This document shows positions 54,955 through 64,000 of a stretch of 64,000 bases of DNA, one piece after another. Below the pieces are notes generated by a model, which worked only from the letters and a program-made list of their open reading frames with translations, searched no databases and was not told where the DNA came from. Within the stretch, counting starts at the first letter, position 1. Every line of letters begins with the position of its first letter. Source of the DNA: Candidatus Margulisiibacteriota bacterium (GTDB lineage Bacteria > Margulisbacteria > WOR-1 > O2-12-FULL-45-9 > XYB2-FULL-48-7); the NCBI GenBank assembly GCA_041661965.1, contig JBAZTH010000001.1:1-64000 (forward strand), written 5' to 3'. A program made the translations under genes and the position numbers.

Positions 54955-57446
54955 GCTGTGCCTCCGTTATCATCAAGATCATTTTGGATATAATCAAAGA
55001 GATAGGCCATGGCCGAACGCCCGGCCGCTTTAAGATCCGGGTCTGATTCAACCTTGATGAATCTTTGAAGCACGGGGATTAATAGACTTGCCACGGTCGT
55101 GTCATCGACATATTGTTCGATGTTTTGCAGCAGCAGCAGCCGGTCCGGCTTGCTGCCGCTATTTATTGTTTGGACTAATTGTGGGAGCGTCGGGATCGCG
55201 GTATTTGACAACAAAGGGTTGGTTGGAGTATTGCCGTCGATATTGGTCGGTTCCTCTCCGCTAAGCCGCGGCTTGGTTTTTTCGTCGTCATCCTGTCCCG
55301 GCCTGGTTTCTTCCTCGCTCGATTCTTCGTGGAATGAGAGCTCCGGAGCGGTGAGAAGCTCGGCCTGGATAAAGCTGTCGTCCATAAGTTGGCCGGGAAA
55401 ATACTGATTGAAAAGCGCCACGATCCTATCCCGCAGCCCGGTAAAATTCTGCGGCCGTTCCGCCGGGTCGATCGAGGTGGCTTCCTGGACCAGCTCGGTG
55501 ATTGCCCGCTCGACCGGTTCATCGCCCAACGGCAGGAGCCGGTATTTAGCCTTTATGTCATCCATCACGACTTGACTGCCGACCGCTTTGGCTTCGCGAT
55601 AGGCCTTATAATCGGCGGCGTAGGTGAAGAGCCAGCTGATCTCGGTGATATCCCGTTTGGTTCGTCCATCGACGGCGGTGCCGGGCTGCAAGAGGTTGGG
55701 GGAGGTTTTATAAAGTTGACCGTTGTGTTCCCAGATCAAGGCGCTCCCCCTTAGCAAGCGATAAAGGATTACGCCGACCGCGTACAGGTCATGACGGACC
55801 AAGATTGGAAAGAGAGTCCCGGCGCTGGCCCGAGCTTCCCGTTCTAGTTTGGTGAGATTCGCGTATTCATGCGGATATTCCGGTGACATGTAGGTAACCG
55901 TCCCTTTCAGAATACCGGTTGCCGATTTGTCATCTTTATCGATATTGGCGAGAAGTCCGAAATCGCCGATCTTGATCATTTTGGCCAGCCCGTTTAGGAT
56001 GACAAAAATATTGCTTAGCTTAAGGTCGCGATGCGTGACCCGCTCATTGGTGATCGCGATCATGGCATCGCAGATCTTGGCGAGGAAAACCAGGGCTTCC
56101 TGCGGCGCCAGGCGCCGATTAAGCTTTCGGGCGTATTCTTCCAGGTCGACTCCTTCGATCAATTCCATCACAAAATAAGGGCAGTCCGAAGTTTTTTTGC
56201 TGTTCTTTTCGAATCGGCCGAAGGCAAAAGCGTTAACGACCGCCGGGTGGTTAAGCCTTTCCTGAACATCATATTCCTCGCGGAAACTGTCAATTGCCGC
56301 GCCGGAACTAAGATGTTGGGGGAGCATAATTTTAACGGCGTAAAATTTGCGGTCTTGAGGGTTGAAAGTCAGATAAACTTCCCCCATTCCGCCGCGACCC
56401 AGGAAACAACCGCCGTCGATCAGCGGGGGAACATCCGGATCGGGCAAGCCTTTATCATTTTTTCGATCGGCCAGGGCTTTGATCTTTTGTTTCGCGGCGG
56501 CGTTAGCCGGGACGATCACATAAGGGATAATGCTCCCGCTCCTGGCTTGAGGAACCAGGTCAAAACCAAGCTCTTTTGAAGCGGTGTTTATTTCTTCGAT
56601 CAGGGAGGCAATTTCAGTTTCTTTGGCCAGTTGTTCGGCCGCCGGCAAAGCTAAATATTCATTTAGGGCGTCATAAGCTAATTCCAGGGCAAGAGAATCT
56701 GGCCTATCCGTTCTCAGCCCGCTTAATCGGACCAACTCCTGCGCGACTTTATCACGGAGCGCTTGGGGGAGTTTATTTAAGAGATAATCGACTTTTTTAT
56801 CGTCGCCCAGCTGATGGAGAATGCCCGCGAGGTTCTTTTCCCTTCCCTCGGCCAGTGTTTTGAGCTCTTCGACCGACGAATTGACCCGCAGTCTGCCGAC
56901 GGCCCGGACCAGGCCGACGATTCCCAGGCCGATTAAGCTGACCAGCGCCGCCGGCGCCCAGACCGGCGCGGTGATCGGGAGGAATGAAAAAGCGGCGGTC
57001 ATCGTCCAGGAAAAGGGGGTCATAAAGCCGGCGCCGACGCTCAAAGCGACTCCGCTTAGCGTTACCCAATTATTTAACAGGAGCGAATTGTAGCGCTTCT
57101 GAAAAGAAGTCATCTTATCATTAAGATGATTGGTTAAGGACCGCGTGGTTAGCCTGTTATTGTTAGGGCGCATGATATTGGTCGCGGTGTTGCCGCTGTT
57201 GGCCATAAAAACGATCGTCATGTCTAACGGATTTTCGGGGGATCCGGCGACGGCTGGGGAATATGCTTCCGCCGCGCGGGCGGTAATATTAATAAGCGTT
57301 CGACGGCCAAATTGTTCCAACCCGGACAAGGAGAGACCGGCTTTCTCTGTTCCCGGGTAGACGCCGCGCGAAAGACGCCGCGCGGGGAATAGTTCCCTTG
57401 CCGGCGATTGTTCGGCCTTAATTCTGTTGATCGGTCTTGTCTGCAT
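54951..57446 (-). CDS. Hanks-type Ser/Thr protein kinase with membrane segment
   Basis: The 831-residue product has two hydrophobic stretches (about 125-185, LLLNNWVTLSGVALSVGAGF and PVWAPAALVSLIGLGIVGLV) and a helical linker. The kinase domain (about 340-640) shows GRGGMGEVY (Gly-loop), AVKIM (Lys), THRDLKLSN (catalytic loop), IGDFGLL (metal Asp) and MSPEYPHEY (activation segment end). The C-terminal 100 residues look HEAT-like (LLLLQNIEQYVDDTTVASLL). No PASTA or other outer sensor is seen. ATAAGGAGTAAAG precedes the ATG, with a sigma-28-like site at 57468-57494. Kinase, PP2C and coiled-coil genes form one unit. Confidence 0.9.
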   Translation of the reverse strand: MQTRPINRIKAEQSPARELFPARRLSRGVYPGTEKAGLSLSGLEQFGRRTLINITARAAEAYSPAVAGSPENPLDMTIVFMANSGNTATNIMRPNNNRLTTRSLTNHLNDKMTSFQKRYNSLLLNNWVTLSGVALSVGAGFMTPFSWTMTAAFSFLPITAPVWAPAALVSLIGLGIVGLVRAVGRLRVNSSVEELKTLAEGREKNLAGILHQLGDDKKVDYLLNKLPQALRDKVAQELVRLSGLRTDRPDSLALELAYDALNEYLALPAAEQLAKETEIASLIEEINTASKELGFDLVPQARSGSIIPYVIVPANAAAKQKIKALADRKNDKGLPDPDVPPLIDGGCFLGRGGMGEVYLTFNPQDRKFYAVKIMLPQHLSSGAAIDSFREEYDVQERLNHPAVVNAFAFGRFEKNSKKTSDCPYFVMELIEGVDLEEYARKLNRRLAPQEALVFLAKICDAMIAITNERVTHRDLKLSNIFVILNGLAKMIKIGDFGLLANIDKDDKSATGILKGTVTYMSPEYPHEYANLTKLEREARASAGTLFPILVRHDLYAVGVILYRLLRGSALIWEHNGQLYKTSPNLLQPGTAVDGRTKRDITEISWLFTYAADYKAYREAKAVGSQVVMDDIKAKYRLLPLGDEPVERAITELVQEATSIDPAERPQNFTGLRDRIVALFNQYFPGQLMDDSFIQAELLTAPELSFHEESSEEETRPGQDDDEKTKPRLSGEEPTNIDGNTPTNPLLSNTAIPTLPQLVQTINSGSKPDRLLLLQNIEQYVDDTTVASLLIPVLQRFIKVESDPDLKAAGRSAMAYLFDYIQNDLDDNGGTA

Positions 57447-57467
57447 CTTTACTCCTTATCATATGTA

Positions 57468-57494
57468 TTATCGTTGACTTTCCGGAAAAATTTC
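57468..57494 (-). promoter_or_regulatory. Sigma-28-like promoter of the kinase/phosphatase unit
   Basis: On the - strand GAAA (57494-57491), 17 bases, CGATAA (57473-57468), then TACATA. The ATG follows 22 bases later. Confidence 0.7.
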
Positions 57495-57497
57495 ACT

Positions 57498-60400
57498 TTA
57501 CTGCGGCCAAACCGTGACCAACGAAGTCAGCTCCGACGTCTTGCCGTTGCTGTCCTCGACGACGACCCGAACGGTATATTTACAGGCGTCGGTCGCGGCG
57601 CAGGCAAAAGTGTGCGGCAAGCTGGCGGCACTGCCGCTTTCAATCGCGGACGGGGAGTCGCCCCAGTAGAAAGTGTATTTCACGAGGCTCGCGCCGCTGC
57701 CGGTCGGGTAGCTTAGGCCGGCGTCGGCGACCACCGCGAGCGGCGAGGGGCCCTGTCCCGGAGTGATCACCAGGTTCGGGACCGGACTGCCATGAGTGGC
57801 GATATAGATCTGGGGATAGAAGTAATATTCCATTCCGTCGATTGTGCTTTTAAGCTTAACGACCATTTGCTTTATCCCCCCGTTGTCAAACTGATGGCTG
57901 ACGTCGGTCCCCGAACCAAACGGTTTGCCATCGGCAAAATCCCAGGTGATCTCCCAATTCAGCGGGTCGGCGACGGTCAGGCTCATCGGGACCGGAGTGT
58001 CTTCTTCCGCCGCCGGGGGAAACAAGATTTGGACGGCCGGCGGGGTGACTGTCTGTTTGACGATGGTGATCATCCAATTGGCCTCGGTCTTAACGGTCGG
58101 GTCGTCGATCCGGGCCATGACCAGTTTCACCGGGTAGGCCCCTTCGTTGGCGTAAACCGGTGGGGTTGGGATCGGACCGCTACCAAAGGTTCCATTCCCG
58201 AAATCCCAGGTATAGGTGTAGAGCGCTCCGTCGATTACGGCCGCCGATAAAGGGATCCCTTCGTTGACTTTACCGGAGGTTGGTCCGACAATGCCGGCCG
58301 GCGGGATGGCGACAGCCTTGTCGTAGACGTTGACTTTCCGGGAAGCGGTGGTCTTAATGTTTCCCTGGCTGTCTTTGACGGTAAAGGTAAAGAGGTATTC
58401 ACCGGTGTTCGGGAAGTCAAACGAGGCGATCGTTTGGCCGGAGTAGGGAATAGTGACAAAGCCGGACGGATCGTTCGGATCGGGAGCGACCACGCTCCAC
58501 TCATACTGGTTATTAGGATCGTTATCGCTTGAATAGCCGGTAATATTAGAGACGACGTCTCCCTGATGTAAGGAATATTCAAGGTTGCCGGAGATTGTCG
58601 CCTGCGGGATCGCGCCGGCGACTGGATAGATGTTGACCAGGCGGCTGGCGGAGCCGATAAGATTATCGCTGCCGTCAAGGACTTCCAGTTTGAAAGCGTA
58701 CTCGCCGGTTTGGGCGAAATTAAATGAAGGGATGTCTTTGGCGTCAACGATCTGCTGGGTCAGGTCGGGCTTGGTGATCGTCCAGCGGTATTTGGCGTCG
58801 GGATTGGTCGAATCGGTCCAACCGGAAATGTTGGTGGCGGTCTCCCCCTGGGAGTAGGAATACTCCAAACTGCCGTTAATTAAGACCTGCGGTGTTCCGG
58901 CATAAGGAGTGTAGATTTCCAGCGGGACCGGCGCGGTATAATCGACGCTGTAAGCATTGCTGACAACCTTCAGATCAACCCGATAACTGCGGGAAACGGC
59001 GAAGACCGGCTCAATATTTTTCACGCCGCTATAGACAAAATCATCGACTTGGGTCGGCTGTCCCCCTTGAAGTTCAGTGTGACTGATTCTCCATTCAAGC
59101 GTGGCGGCCAGGTCTTCCGGCCAGTCGCGCAAAATGAGGGCGGAAATAGCGATCGGCTTATTAACGAAGAGGCCGTTATTATTGACCCAGCTGACGGCGA
59201 CCGCTGGGGCCGGGAAGGGGTAGATTTCCAGCGCCTCGGCCCCTTCTTTGGTGACGGTGGCCAGGACTTCCTGATTGGCGTCGAGGACGGTCAATTTGAT
59301 CGCGTATTTTCCGGCCTCGTCGAAAGTGTGGGAGACGGTTGGCGCCAAGCCTTCGCCGATAAGGAGCGGAGTTGAATAAGGGACGTTGTCTTTGGCGACA
59401 ACTTCCCAGCGGTAAGCGGCCGCGCCGTCGATGATCAGGGCGTTAAGCGTGATCGGCCGGTGGGCGAGGCGTTCCGAATAAGGAGTGGCGACGGTGAAAT
59501 CGCCGGTGACCGTCATACTGCCCGACGGCGCGACCGAGATCGTTTCGGTCTTGGCGATCTCATAAGAATTGTCGCCGCCGACCGCTTTGACTTCCAGATA
59601 GTAATTGGTGTTGGTCGCGACCTCCGGGAAAGTGAAGCTGAAAGGGTTCGGCTGTCCGCCGGTCCGGCAAGACTGGTCGGCGGCCCCGTCCTCGACCGGC
59701 GCGCCGTTGAAAAAGTGATAGAGTTTGAAAGAGCAGATTGCCGCTTCATCTTCCGGGCCGAGTTCCGGGCGGTAATCGCTCGGGATCAGGACCGGGAGGT
59801 AGCTTTGTTCCGAAAGCCCTTTGGGATAAAGGTTGCCGTCGATCTTGAGGCCCGGCGCCGGGAAAGGGTAAACGATAATGTCGCTCTTCTGGACGGTGAG
59901 CGGTTTTTCCAGTTTCTCTCCAGTGATCGTCAAGGTCGCGGTAAAAGTGCCGTCGCGCATCGGGGTGAAGGCGGCATTGTTGCCGCCGATCGTTAAATTG
60001 ACCGGGTTGCCGTCCGGGTCCTTGACTTCCCAGCTGTAATTCAAGGTCCCGGCAGGGATTTCACTTGACCAGTTAGGGGAGAGGGTGATGGCCCGGCGGG
60101 CGTAGTGGCCGCTGTCTTCGTAACCGACGTTGATTCCGGCCTGATAATTTCCGGAAGCGCCGGTGGAGTCGGTGCTGATCGCGAAATCGTTGAAACTTTG
60201 CGATGTAACGATCTTGTTGTCGCCGTCGCGGACGACGAGCTTGATCGGCTTGCCCCACGCTTTATCGGCGTTTTGGGTGGTCGAGAAAACACCGTTGGCG
60301 TAAGCCAGGTCAAAGTTGCCATTGCCGGTTTCCAGCCTGACGCTGATCTTGGACGGATCGACGCATTCGGCATTGGCGATCGCGACTTTAAACTCGATCG

Positions 60401-60713
60401 GGGTCCCGACTGGAATACTGTACTGATTGACGCCATTGGGGATGTTCATCGAAAAACTGCCGATTCCGTCGCCGATGCTTTGGCAGGCGGACGAACCGGC
60501 CGGGTTGACGCAGCCAATGAACATTCCCAAAGGGTTAAAGTCGGCCAGGGTTAAGGGTCGGCGGGGCATGATGTTGTTCGGCAGAGGGAGGGATCCACGG
60601 GGATCCGCCTCCGGTTTAATGTTTTTTGCGGGAGAACTTGAGGTCGAATCGGCTGGAATACACATCCCGTTCTCGTATTTTCCGACTAAATTGAGGCCGT
60701 TATAAATATCCAT
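57498..60713 (-). CDS. PKD-repeat protein without signal peptide
   Basis: The 1071-residue product begins MDIYNGLNLVGKYENGMCIP with no export signal. It consists of about nine PKD/Ig-like repeats; clear examples are YTWDFGNGTFGSGPIPTPPV, WEITWDFADGKPFGSGTDVS, YEWSVVAPDPNDPSG, and FTFTVKDSQGNIKTTASRKV. PKD domains are usually extracellular and bind proteins or sugars, so the missing signal peptide is odd; an unknown export route or use of a carrier is possible. GGGAG precedes the ATG, and a sigma-28-like site is at 60754-60780. Some 51 bases separate it from the kinase gene. Confidence 0.8.
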   Translation of the reverse strand: MDIYNGLNLVGKYENGMCIPADSTSSSPAKNIKPEADPRGSLPLPNNIMPRRPLTLADFNPLGMFIGCVNPAGSSACQSIGDGIGSFSMNIPNGVNQYSIPVGTPIEFKVAIANAECVDPSKISVRLETGNGNFDLAYANGVFSTTQNADKAWGKPIKLVVRDGDNKIVTSQSFNDFAISTDSTGASGNYQAGINVGYEDSGHYARRAITLSPNWSSEIPAGTLNYSWEVKDPDGNPVNLTIGGNNAAFTPMRDGTFTATLTITGEKLEKPLTVQKSDIIVYPFPAPGLKIDGNLYPKGLSEQSYLPVLIPSDYRPELGPEDEAAICSFKLYHFFNGAPVEDGAADQSCRTGGQPNPFSFTFPEVATNTNYYLEVKAVGGDNSYEIAKTETISVAPSGSMTVTGDFTVATPYSERLAHRPITLNALIIDGAAAYRWEVVAKDNVPYSTPLLIGEGLAPTVSHTFDEAGKYAIKLTVLDANQEVLATVTKEGAEALEIYPFPAPAVAVSWVNNNGLFVNKPIAISALILRDWPEDLAATLEWRISHTELQGGQPTQVDDFVYSGVKNIEPVFAVSRSYRVDLKVVSNAYSVDYTAPVPLEIYTPYAGTPQVLINGSLEYSYSQGETATNISGWTDSTNPDAKYRWTITKPDLTQQIVDAKDIPSFNFAQTGEYAFKLEVLDGSDNLIGSASRLVNIYPVAGAIPQATISGNLEYSLHQGDVVSNITGYSSDNDPNNQYEWSVVAPDPNDPSGFVTIPYSGQTIASFDFPNTGEYLFTFTVKDSQGNIKTTASRKVNVYDKAVAIPPAGIVGPTSGKVNEGIPLSAAVIDGALYTYTWDFGNGTFGSGPIPTPPVYANEGAYPVKLVMARIDDPTVKTEANWMITIVKQTVTPPAVQILFPPAAEEDTPVPMSLTVADPLNWEITWDFADGKPFGSGTDVSHQFDNGGIKQMVVKLKSTIDGMEYYFYPQIYIATHGSPVPNLVITPGQGPSPLAVVADAGLSYPTGSGASLVKYTFYWGDSPSAIESGSAASLPHTFACAATDACKYTVRVVVEDSNGKTSELTSLVTVWPQ

Positions 60714-60753
60714 TTATTTTCTCCCTTTCTTGATCGACGTTCTTTCCATATAA

Positions 60754-60780
60754 TTATCGTTATCTTTTGTTGAAAATTTC
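60754..60780 (-). promoter_or_regulatory. Sigma-28-like promoter of the PKD gene
   Basis: On the - strand GAAA (60780-60777), 17 bases, CGATAA (60759-60754), then TTATA; the ATG is at 60713. Confidence 0.7.
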
Positions 60781-60782
60781 AG

Positions 60783-63700
60783 TTAAAAATGTAAGAACTG
60801 GGCAAAGTCCGCGCTTAATCCGACATTCGTGCTCCGGTAAGAGAACTGGTCGGTCGCTTGATAGTTGAGTCCTCCCCAGAGCTGGAAAACCCCGATGGTG
60901 CCGGGATTCCATTTGAGCGCCAGATTGGCTCGGAGAGGAACCGGTCCCCAGAATGGATTTGAGCCGCTACCACCGCGCAGATAATCGGGGGTTCCTTCGG
61001 ATCGGTCATTCCCGACGTTAAATAGGCCGCGGCTGATATCGAGGTCTTTGCCGTTGGCGCCGCCGCCGGGAACCCGCTCATGCTGATAGAAAACAAAGCC
61101 CAAGCCTAATTCCGCAGAGAGGGTGTTATGGCTGACCGCGGGGGTCGCTTCGGCCAGATCGCCTTTGATCTTAAGATCAAGGCCGGCGTCTTGCCGGGCC
61201 GGAAAGCGGCCGTCGGACAAGAAGTTATAATTGCTGTAGAAACCGTTGGCCTGGACCTGGACCGGCCAACGAGGGAAGAAACCGGCGGAGTTTAAGCCTA
61301 AACTTAAATAGGTCGTGTTGAGATCGGAATTATTAAAGTCTCGGCTGTGAGAAGCGGTCCCCAGCGCGTAGCGGGTGAACAATTGGACGCTCCCTTCGAC
61401 GTTAGGTTGACGGTTGAAGATCGGCTTGGGAGCGGAAGAGTGTGGATCTTGCGCGCCGCTTTGCAGGAAGCGATAATTAAGGTCGAAAGTCATGGTTCGT
61501 CTTACCCAGGGTAGGTCGGGATTGGCGCGCAAACCAAGGTAAGCGGCGCCCAGGGAGCGGTTGCCCTGGCTGGAGGTCCGGTTGTCGGCAAAATAGGAGA
61601 GGCTGGGAATATATTGGTCGCGCAGGAACGGGAGGGCGAAGCGCGTGGCTAACCGGTCTTCCCTGGAGGCATAGTTGCCGCTCGTTTCTTCGAAATGGGT
61701 CGCGGCGACGGAAACATTGGGGGCCAAGACGCTGTTTTCCATTCGGCGCAAAGAAAGGGCGATCTCTTTGAGCGGCCGCCGGATTTGATCAAGATAGAAG
61801 CGAGCTTTTTCCAAATATTCGCGCATGGCCGCCTGGTTGTTTTCTTTTTGCTCCAGGGTGGCCAGTCCCAGATAGATCTTGGCAAGTAGTTCCAGCTTGG
61901 GGATGGAGCGTTGCGGCAGAGTATCGAGCGTCCGCAGAGCGTGTTCGTAATTTTGTTTGGCGGTCGGGTAATCCATGATCGGCCGGCCGAAATTATAGAC
62001 CTGGCCGAGCCCGTATTGGATCTTGGCCCGGAGGAGCCGGCTGTCTTTAGTATTGTCATCTTTAACCTTTTTTAAGGCGTCATTATAACGATCTCGGGAA
62101 GCCTCGAAATTTTCCCCGATCCAGCGATAAGAATACAGATCGCCCAAGAAGACCAGGCTCTGGGCGTCTCCCCGATTGGCAACATAGGCGAGGTGGGGAT
62201 CGTCGCGGCGGATCGCGCTGGTCAGCGCGGGAATTGCCAGGGCGTCTTTTTCCGCCTGGGCGAATTCTTTCCCGCCGATATTGGCTTCGACCCGCTGATA
62301 GGCGAGCCCGAGCTCGAGCCGGCGGTAACCGAGCCGGCGGCTTTCAAATAAGGTTTCAACCTGCTTGAGCAGGGCGGCCTTAACATTGGTCGCGGCGACC
62401 GCTTGCGGCCAGCTCTCTTCGACGACATAGGCTTCGCTCAAGTCCAAAATGATCCGGGCGGCCAGGTCGGGATCTTTTTCCCGCAGGGCGATCCTGATCG
62501 CTTCGCTGTTTTCCAGGGAAGCGCCGAGAAAATCAAGGAACGGCTTGGCGCCAAAGTCCCGCCGCATTTTGGCTTCGACCTGGATTAAATTAAATCTGAC
62601 CCGGTAAATATCGCGATTGGCGATAACTGTTTTGACTTCGGTCGGGACCGGCAGGTCGATAGCCTCGTCAAAGCGCTGGCGCCAGAGGAGTCCTTCCGCC
62701 ATGTTAAGCCAAAGGTTGGCTTTGACCCTCGGCTCCAGGTTGGGGCGGTCGATCGGGGCGAGCATTTCCCTCATTGCTTTGCGATTGCCGTTAACTTCCG
62801 TTTCTACTTTGGTGAGTTCCGGCGTTTCTCCTCCCAGGAGTTCCTGGCCGATAAAAACGATCCGTTCTTGAAGGTCTTCGTCGGTCCGATAGGCTTCGGT
62901 CAGGTCGTCCAGCGCCCGCAGGATAAGAGAAGACGCTGGCGGCTCGGAAGCGAAGATCGCTTTTGCTTTTCCTTCCAGCGCGGCGATCTGCCGGGGACTA
63001 TAAGTTTCGTCGGTCCGCATTCCAGCTTCCAGCATTCCGAGCTGGGCTTTGGGATAAGCGACGGCGTCTGGCGTTACCCGCTGATAGTAGGGGAGAGAAT
63101 CGGCGTAACGTCCCTGCCAGTTGAGGATATCGCCTAAACCGGAGAGGGCGAAGTAGTTGCGGCCGAAAACGCCTTTAAGGTCTTCGAGCGTCAGCAGTTC
63201 GGCAAAAGGCGCGGCGGCCGCCCCTTGCTTGACCGTGAAAAGTTCGCGCAGGGCGGGGAAGCGGGTTAGTTCGTCCGCCGACAAGTCGGTTTTTTCGCCG
63301 ATCGCCAGACGATAAAAAAGACCGGCGTCGGTGAAGTTTTTCTGGGCGGCGAGAATATCGCCGACCGTTTGCAGGGCGGAAGAAAGACTGGTCCCTCGGA
63401 GGAGCGGTCGGCCGGTTTCGGCCAAACCGAAGACCCCGTTCAATTGTCCGGCCGCGGCGACCAGGATCGCTTCTTTTCGTTCGCGGTCCTGTTCTTTATC
63501 GGCTTGGGCGAGGGCGATTTTGCCGAGCCAGACCCAGGCTTCCGCCTGGATCTCGCGGAGTTTTTCGGTCACTGGCAACGCGGCGACTTCGTTTAACAAG
63601 CGACCGGCTTCGCCCGGTCTGCTTGGCGTGCCAAGGAGCGCGGTGTACCCTTTGATGGTGACGGTGTTTTTCCCGTGCCGGACCGGCTTGTCCTGCGCGG

Positions 63701-64000
63701 CGTTGAAATCGACGGCGATAAAAGCCTGGCGGGTCAAGTTTTCCGCCAGGGTCCGTTTGGCATCGGCAATAATTTCCGGCTCCAGGAGATCTGTTTGGCC
63801 GATGATCTTACGAATGTTGGTCTCGGCGTTTTGGAGCATGACCAGCTGGGTGAGAGCGTAATCTTTCGGCTGTCCGGTCCTGGTCTCGCCGGCCCGGAAC
63901 ATCTCTTCTTTGACCTGCCAAAGGTAGTTGAAGGCTTCCATCTGCTTGACCCAAAGAGGCCGATTGGCCGGAGCGGTGATGATGGTCGTGTTATAACCGT
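60783..64000 (-). CDS. TPR-like protein with C-terminal beta-barrel (5' end outside window)
   Basis: The frame runs open through ATG 63941 to the window edge (GYNTTIITAPANRPLWVKQ before the Met), so the start lies beyond 64000. At least 1072 residues are visible. The first 800 are helical and TPR-like (PFAELLTLEDLKGVFGRNYF, ARIILDLSEAYVVEESWPQA, LELLAKIYLGLATLEQKENN). The last 250 look like an outer-membrane barrel (RTMTFDLNYRFLQS, TTYLSLGLNSAGF, ending NVGLSADFAQFLHF with a terminal aromatic). The TPR-plus-barrel layout recalls BcsC/PgaA/AlgK-E type polysaccharide exporters, but no sugar-export partner is seen, so this is only a suggestion. Confidence 0.75.
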   Translation of the reverse strand, partial: GYNTTIITAPANRPLWVKQMEAFNYLWQVKEEMFRAGETRTGQPKDYALTQLVMLQNAETNIRKIIGQTDLLEPEIIADAKRTLAENLTRQAFIAVDFNAAQDKPVRHGKNTVTIKGYTALLGTPSRPGEAGRLLNEVAALPVTEKLREIQAEAWVWLGKIALAQADKEQDRERKEAILVAAAGQLNGVFGLAETGRPLLRGTSLSSALQTVGDILAAQKNFTDAGLFYRLAIGEKTDLSADELTRFPALRELFTVKQGAAAAPFAELLTLEDLKGVFGRNYFALSGLGDILNWQGRYADSLPYYQRVTPDAVAYPKAQLGMLEAGMRTDETYSPRQIAALEGKAKAIFASEPPASSLILRALDDLTEAYRTDEDLQERIVFIGQELLGGETPELTKVETEVNGNRKAMREMLAPIDRPNLEPRVKANLWLNMAEGLLWRQRFDEAIDLPVPTEVKTVIANRDIYRVRFNLIQVEAKMRRDFGAKPFLDFLGASLENSEAIRIALREKDPDLAARIILDLSEAYVVEESWPQAVAATNVKAALLKQVETLFESRRLGYRRLELGLAYQRVEANIGGKEFAQAEKDALAIPALTSAIRRDDPHLAYVANRGDAQSLVFLGDLYSYRWIGENFEASRDRYNDALKKVKDDNTKDSRLLRAKIQYGLGQVYNFGRPIMDYPTAKQNYEHALRTLDTLPQRSIPKLELLAKIYLGLATLEQKENNQAAMREYLEKARFYLDQIRRPLKEIALSLRRMENSVLAPNVSVAATHFEETSGNYASREDRLATRFALPFLRDQYIPSLSYFADNRTSSQGNRSLGAAYLGLRANPDLPWVRRTMTFDLNYRFLQSGAQDPHSSAPKPIFNRQPNVEGSVQLFTRYALGTASHSRDFNNSDLNTTYLSLGLNSAGFFPRWPVQVQANGFYSNYNFLSDGRFPARQDAGLDLKIKGDLAEATPAVSHNTLSAELGLGFVFYQHERVPGGGANGKDLDISRGLFNVGNDRSEGTPDYLRGGSGSNPFWGPVPLRANLALKWNPGTIGVFQLWGGLNYQATDQFSYRSTNVGLSADFAQFLHF

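Noticed and set aside
1..64000. rRNA or tRNA genes
   Set aside because: No cloverleaf-like or conserved rRNA sequence was noticed on either strand; a covariance search could not be run.

Overview
The window looks like the genome of an uncultured, diderm (Gram-negative-type) bacterium devoted to cell-surface biology. The evidence is a PorV/UPF0164-like outer-membrane protein, SLH-domain beta-barrels, other putative outer-membrane barrels, lipoproteins and very large secreted proteins with SPNGDG/FlgD-like domains. This mix is typical of candidate phyla of the Margulisbacteria/Saganbacteria (WOR-1) type. That placement is an inference from protein style; no rRNA or other taxonomic marker is present.

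Region 1 (1-20914, + strand). The left edge is the end of an IS3-family insertion sequence (1-127) abutting the orphaned 3' end of a gene (128-335). Then comes an AT-rich array of translationally coupled gene pairs, each ending in a gene that starts with a signal peptide and an M23 (LytM-type) peptidase domain. Pair 1 is a secreted propeller-like protein plus a 1078-aa M23/NHL protein. Pairs 2-5 are each a PsbP-like lipoprotein followed by an M23 gene. The M23 genes of pairs 2, 3 and 4 are cut short at different points (218, 77 and 447 aa). Only pair 5 has the full 3379-aa protein: M23 head, NHL repeats, many Ig/SPNGDG domains, VCBS/FG-GAP-like repeats and a FlgD-like C-terminal domain. A PorV-like gene overlaps its stop codon. 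The whole array looks like a diversifying surface/peptidoglycan-hydrolase locus and is my main candidate for an undescribed system.

Region 2 (20915-28544, mostly + strand) holds a gap rich in palindromes, a GAF-like protein of unknown role with an overlapping methyltransferase, a membrane sensor histidine kinase that is probably leaderless, a four-helix-bundle (S23/IVP) gene flanked by 7-base repeats, a CheY-like response regulator on the - strand, and a putative glycoside hydrolase of the DUF4015 type.

Region 3 (28592-64000, - strand) is a long surface and signalling cluster: a porin, a probable frameshifted barrel gene, Ig-like proteins, lipoproteins, a duplicated pair (SLH beta-barrel plus FlgD-tailed multidomain adhesin), a 1424-aa propeller/IPT protein, a coiled-coil protein, a PP2C phosphatase overlapping a Hanks-type Ser/Thr kinase, a PKD-repeat protein and a TPR/beta-barrel protein cut by the window end. 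Eight sites in this cluster share GAAA-N17-CGATA or a close variant with exactly the same spacing, matching the layout of sigma-28 (FliA/SigD/WhiG) promoters. This suggests one alternative-sigma regulon for the surface genes. Several short repeat families (TTAcAGC heptads, GTAGGGACAG inverted repeats, GGAAACC hairpins) lie both between genes and inside coding regions, where they encode parts of signal peptides or a barrel loop.
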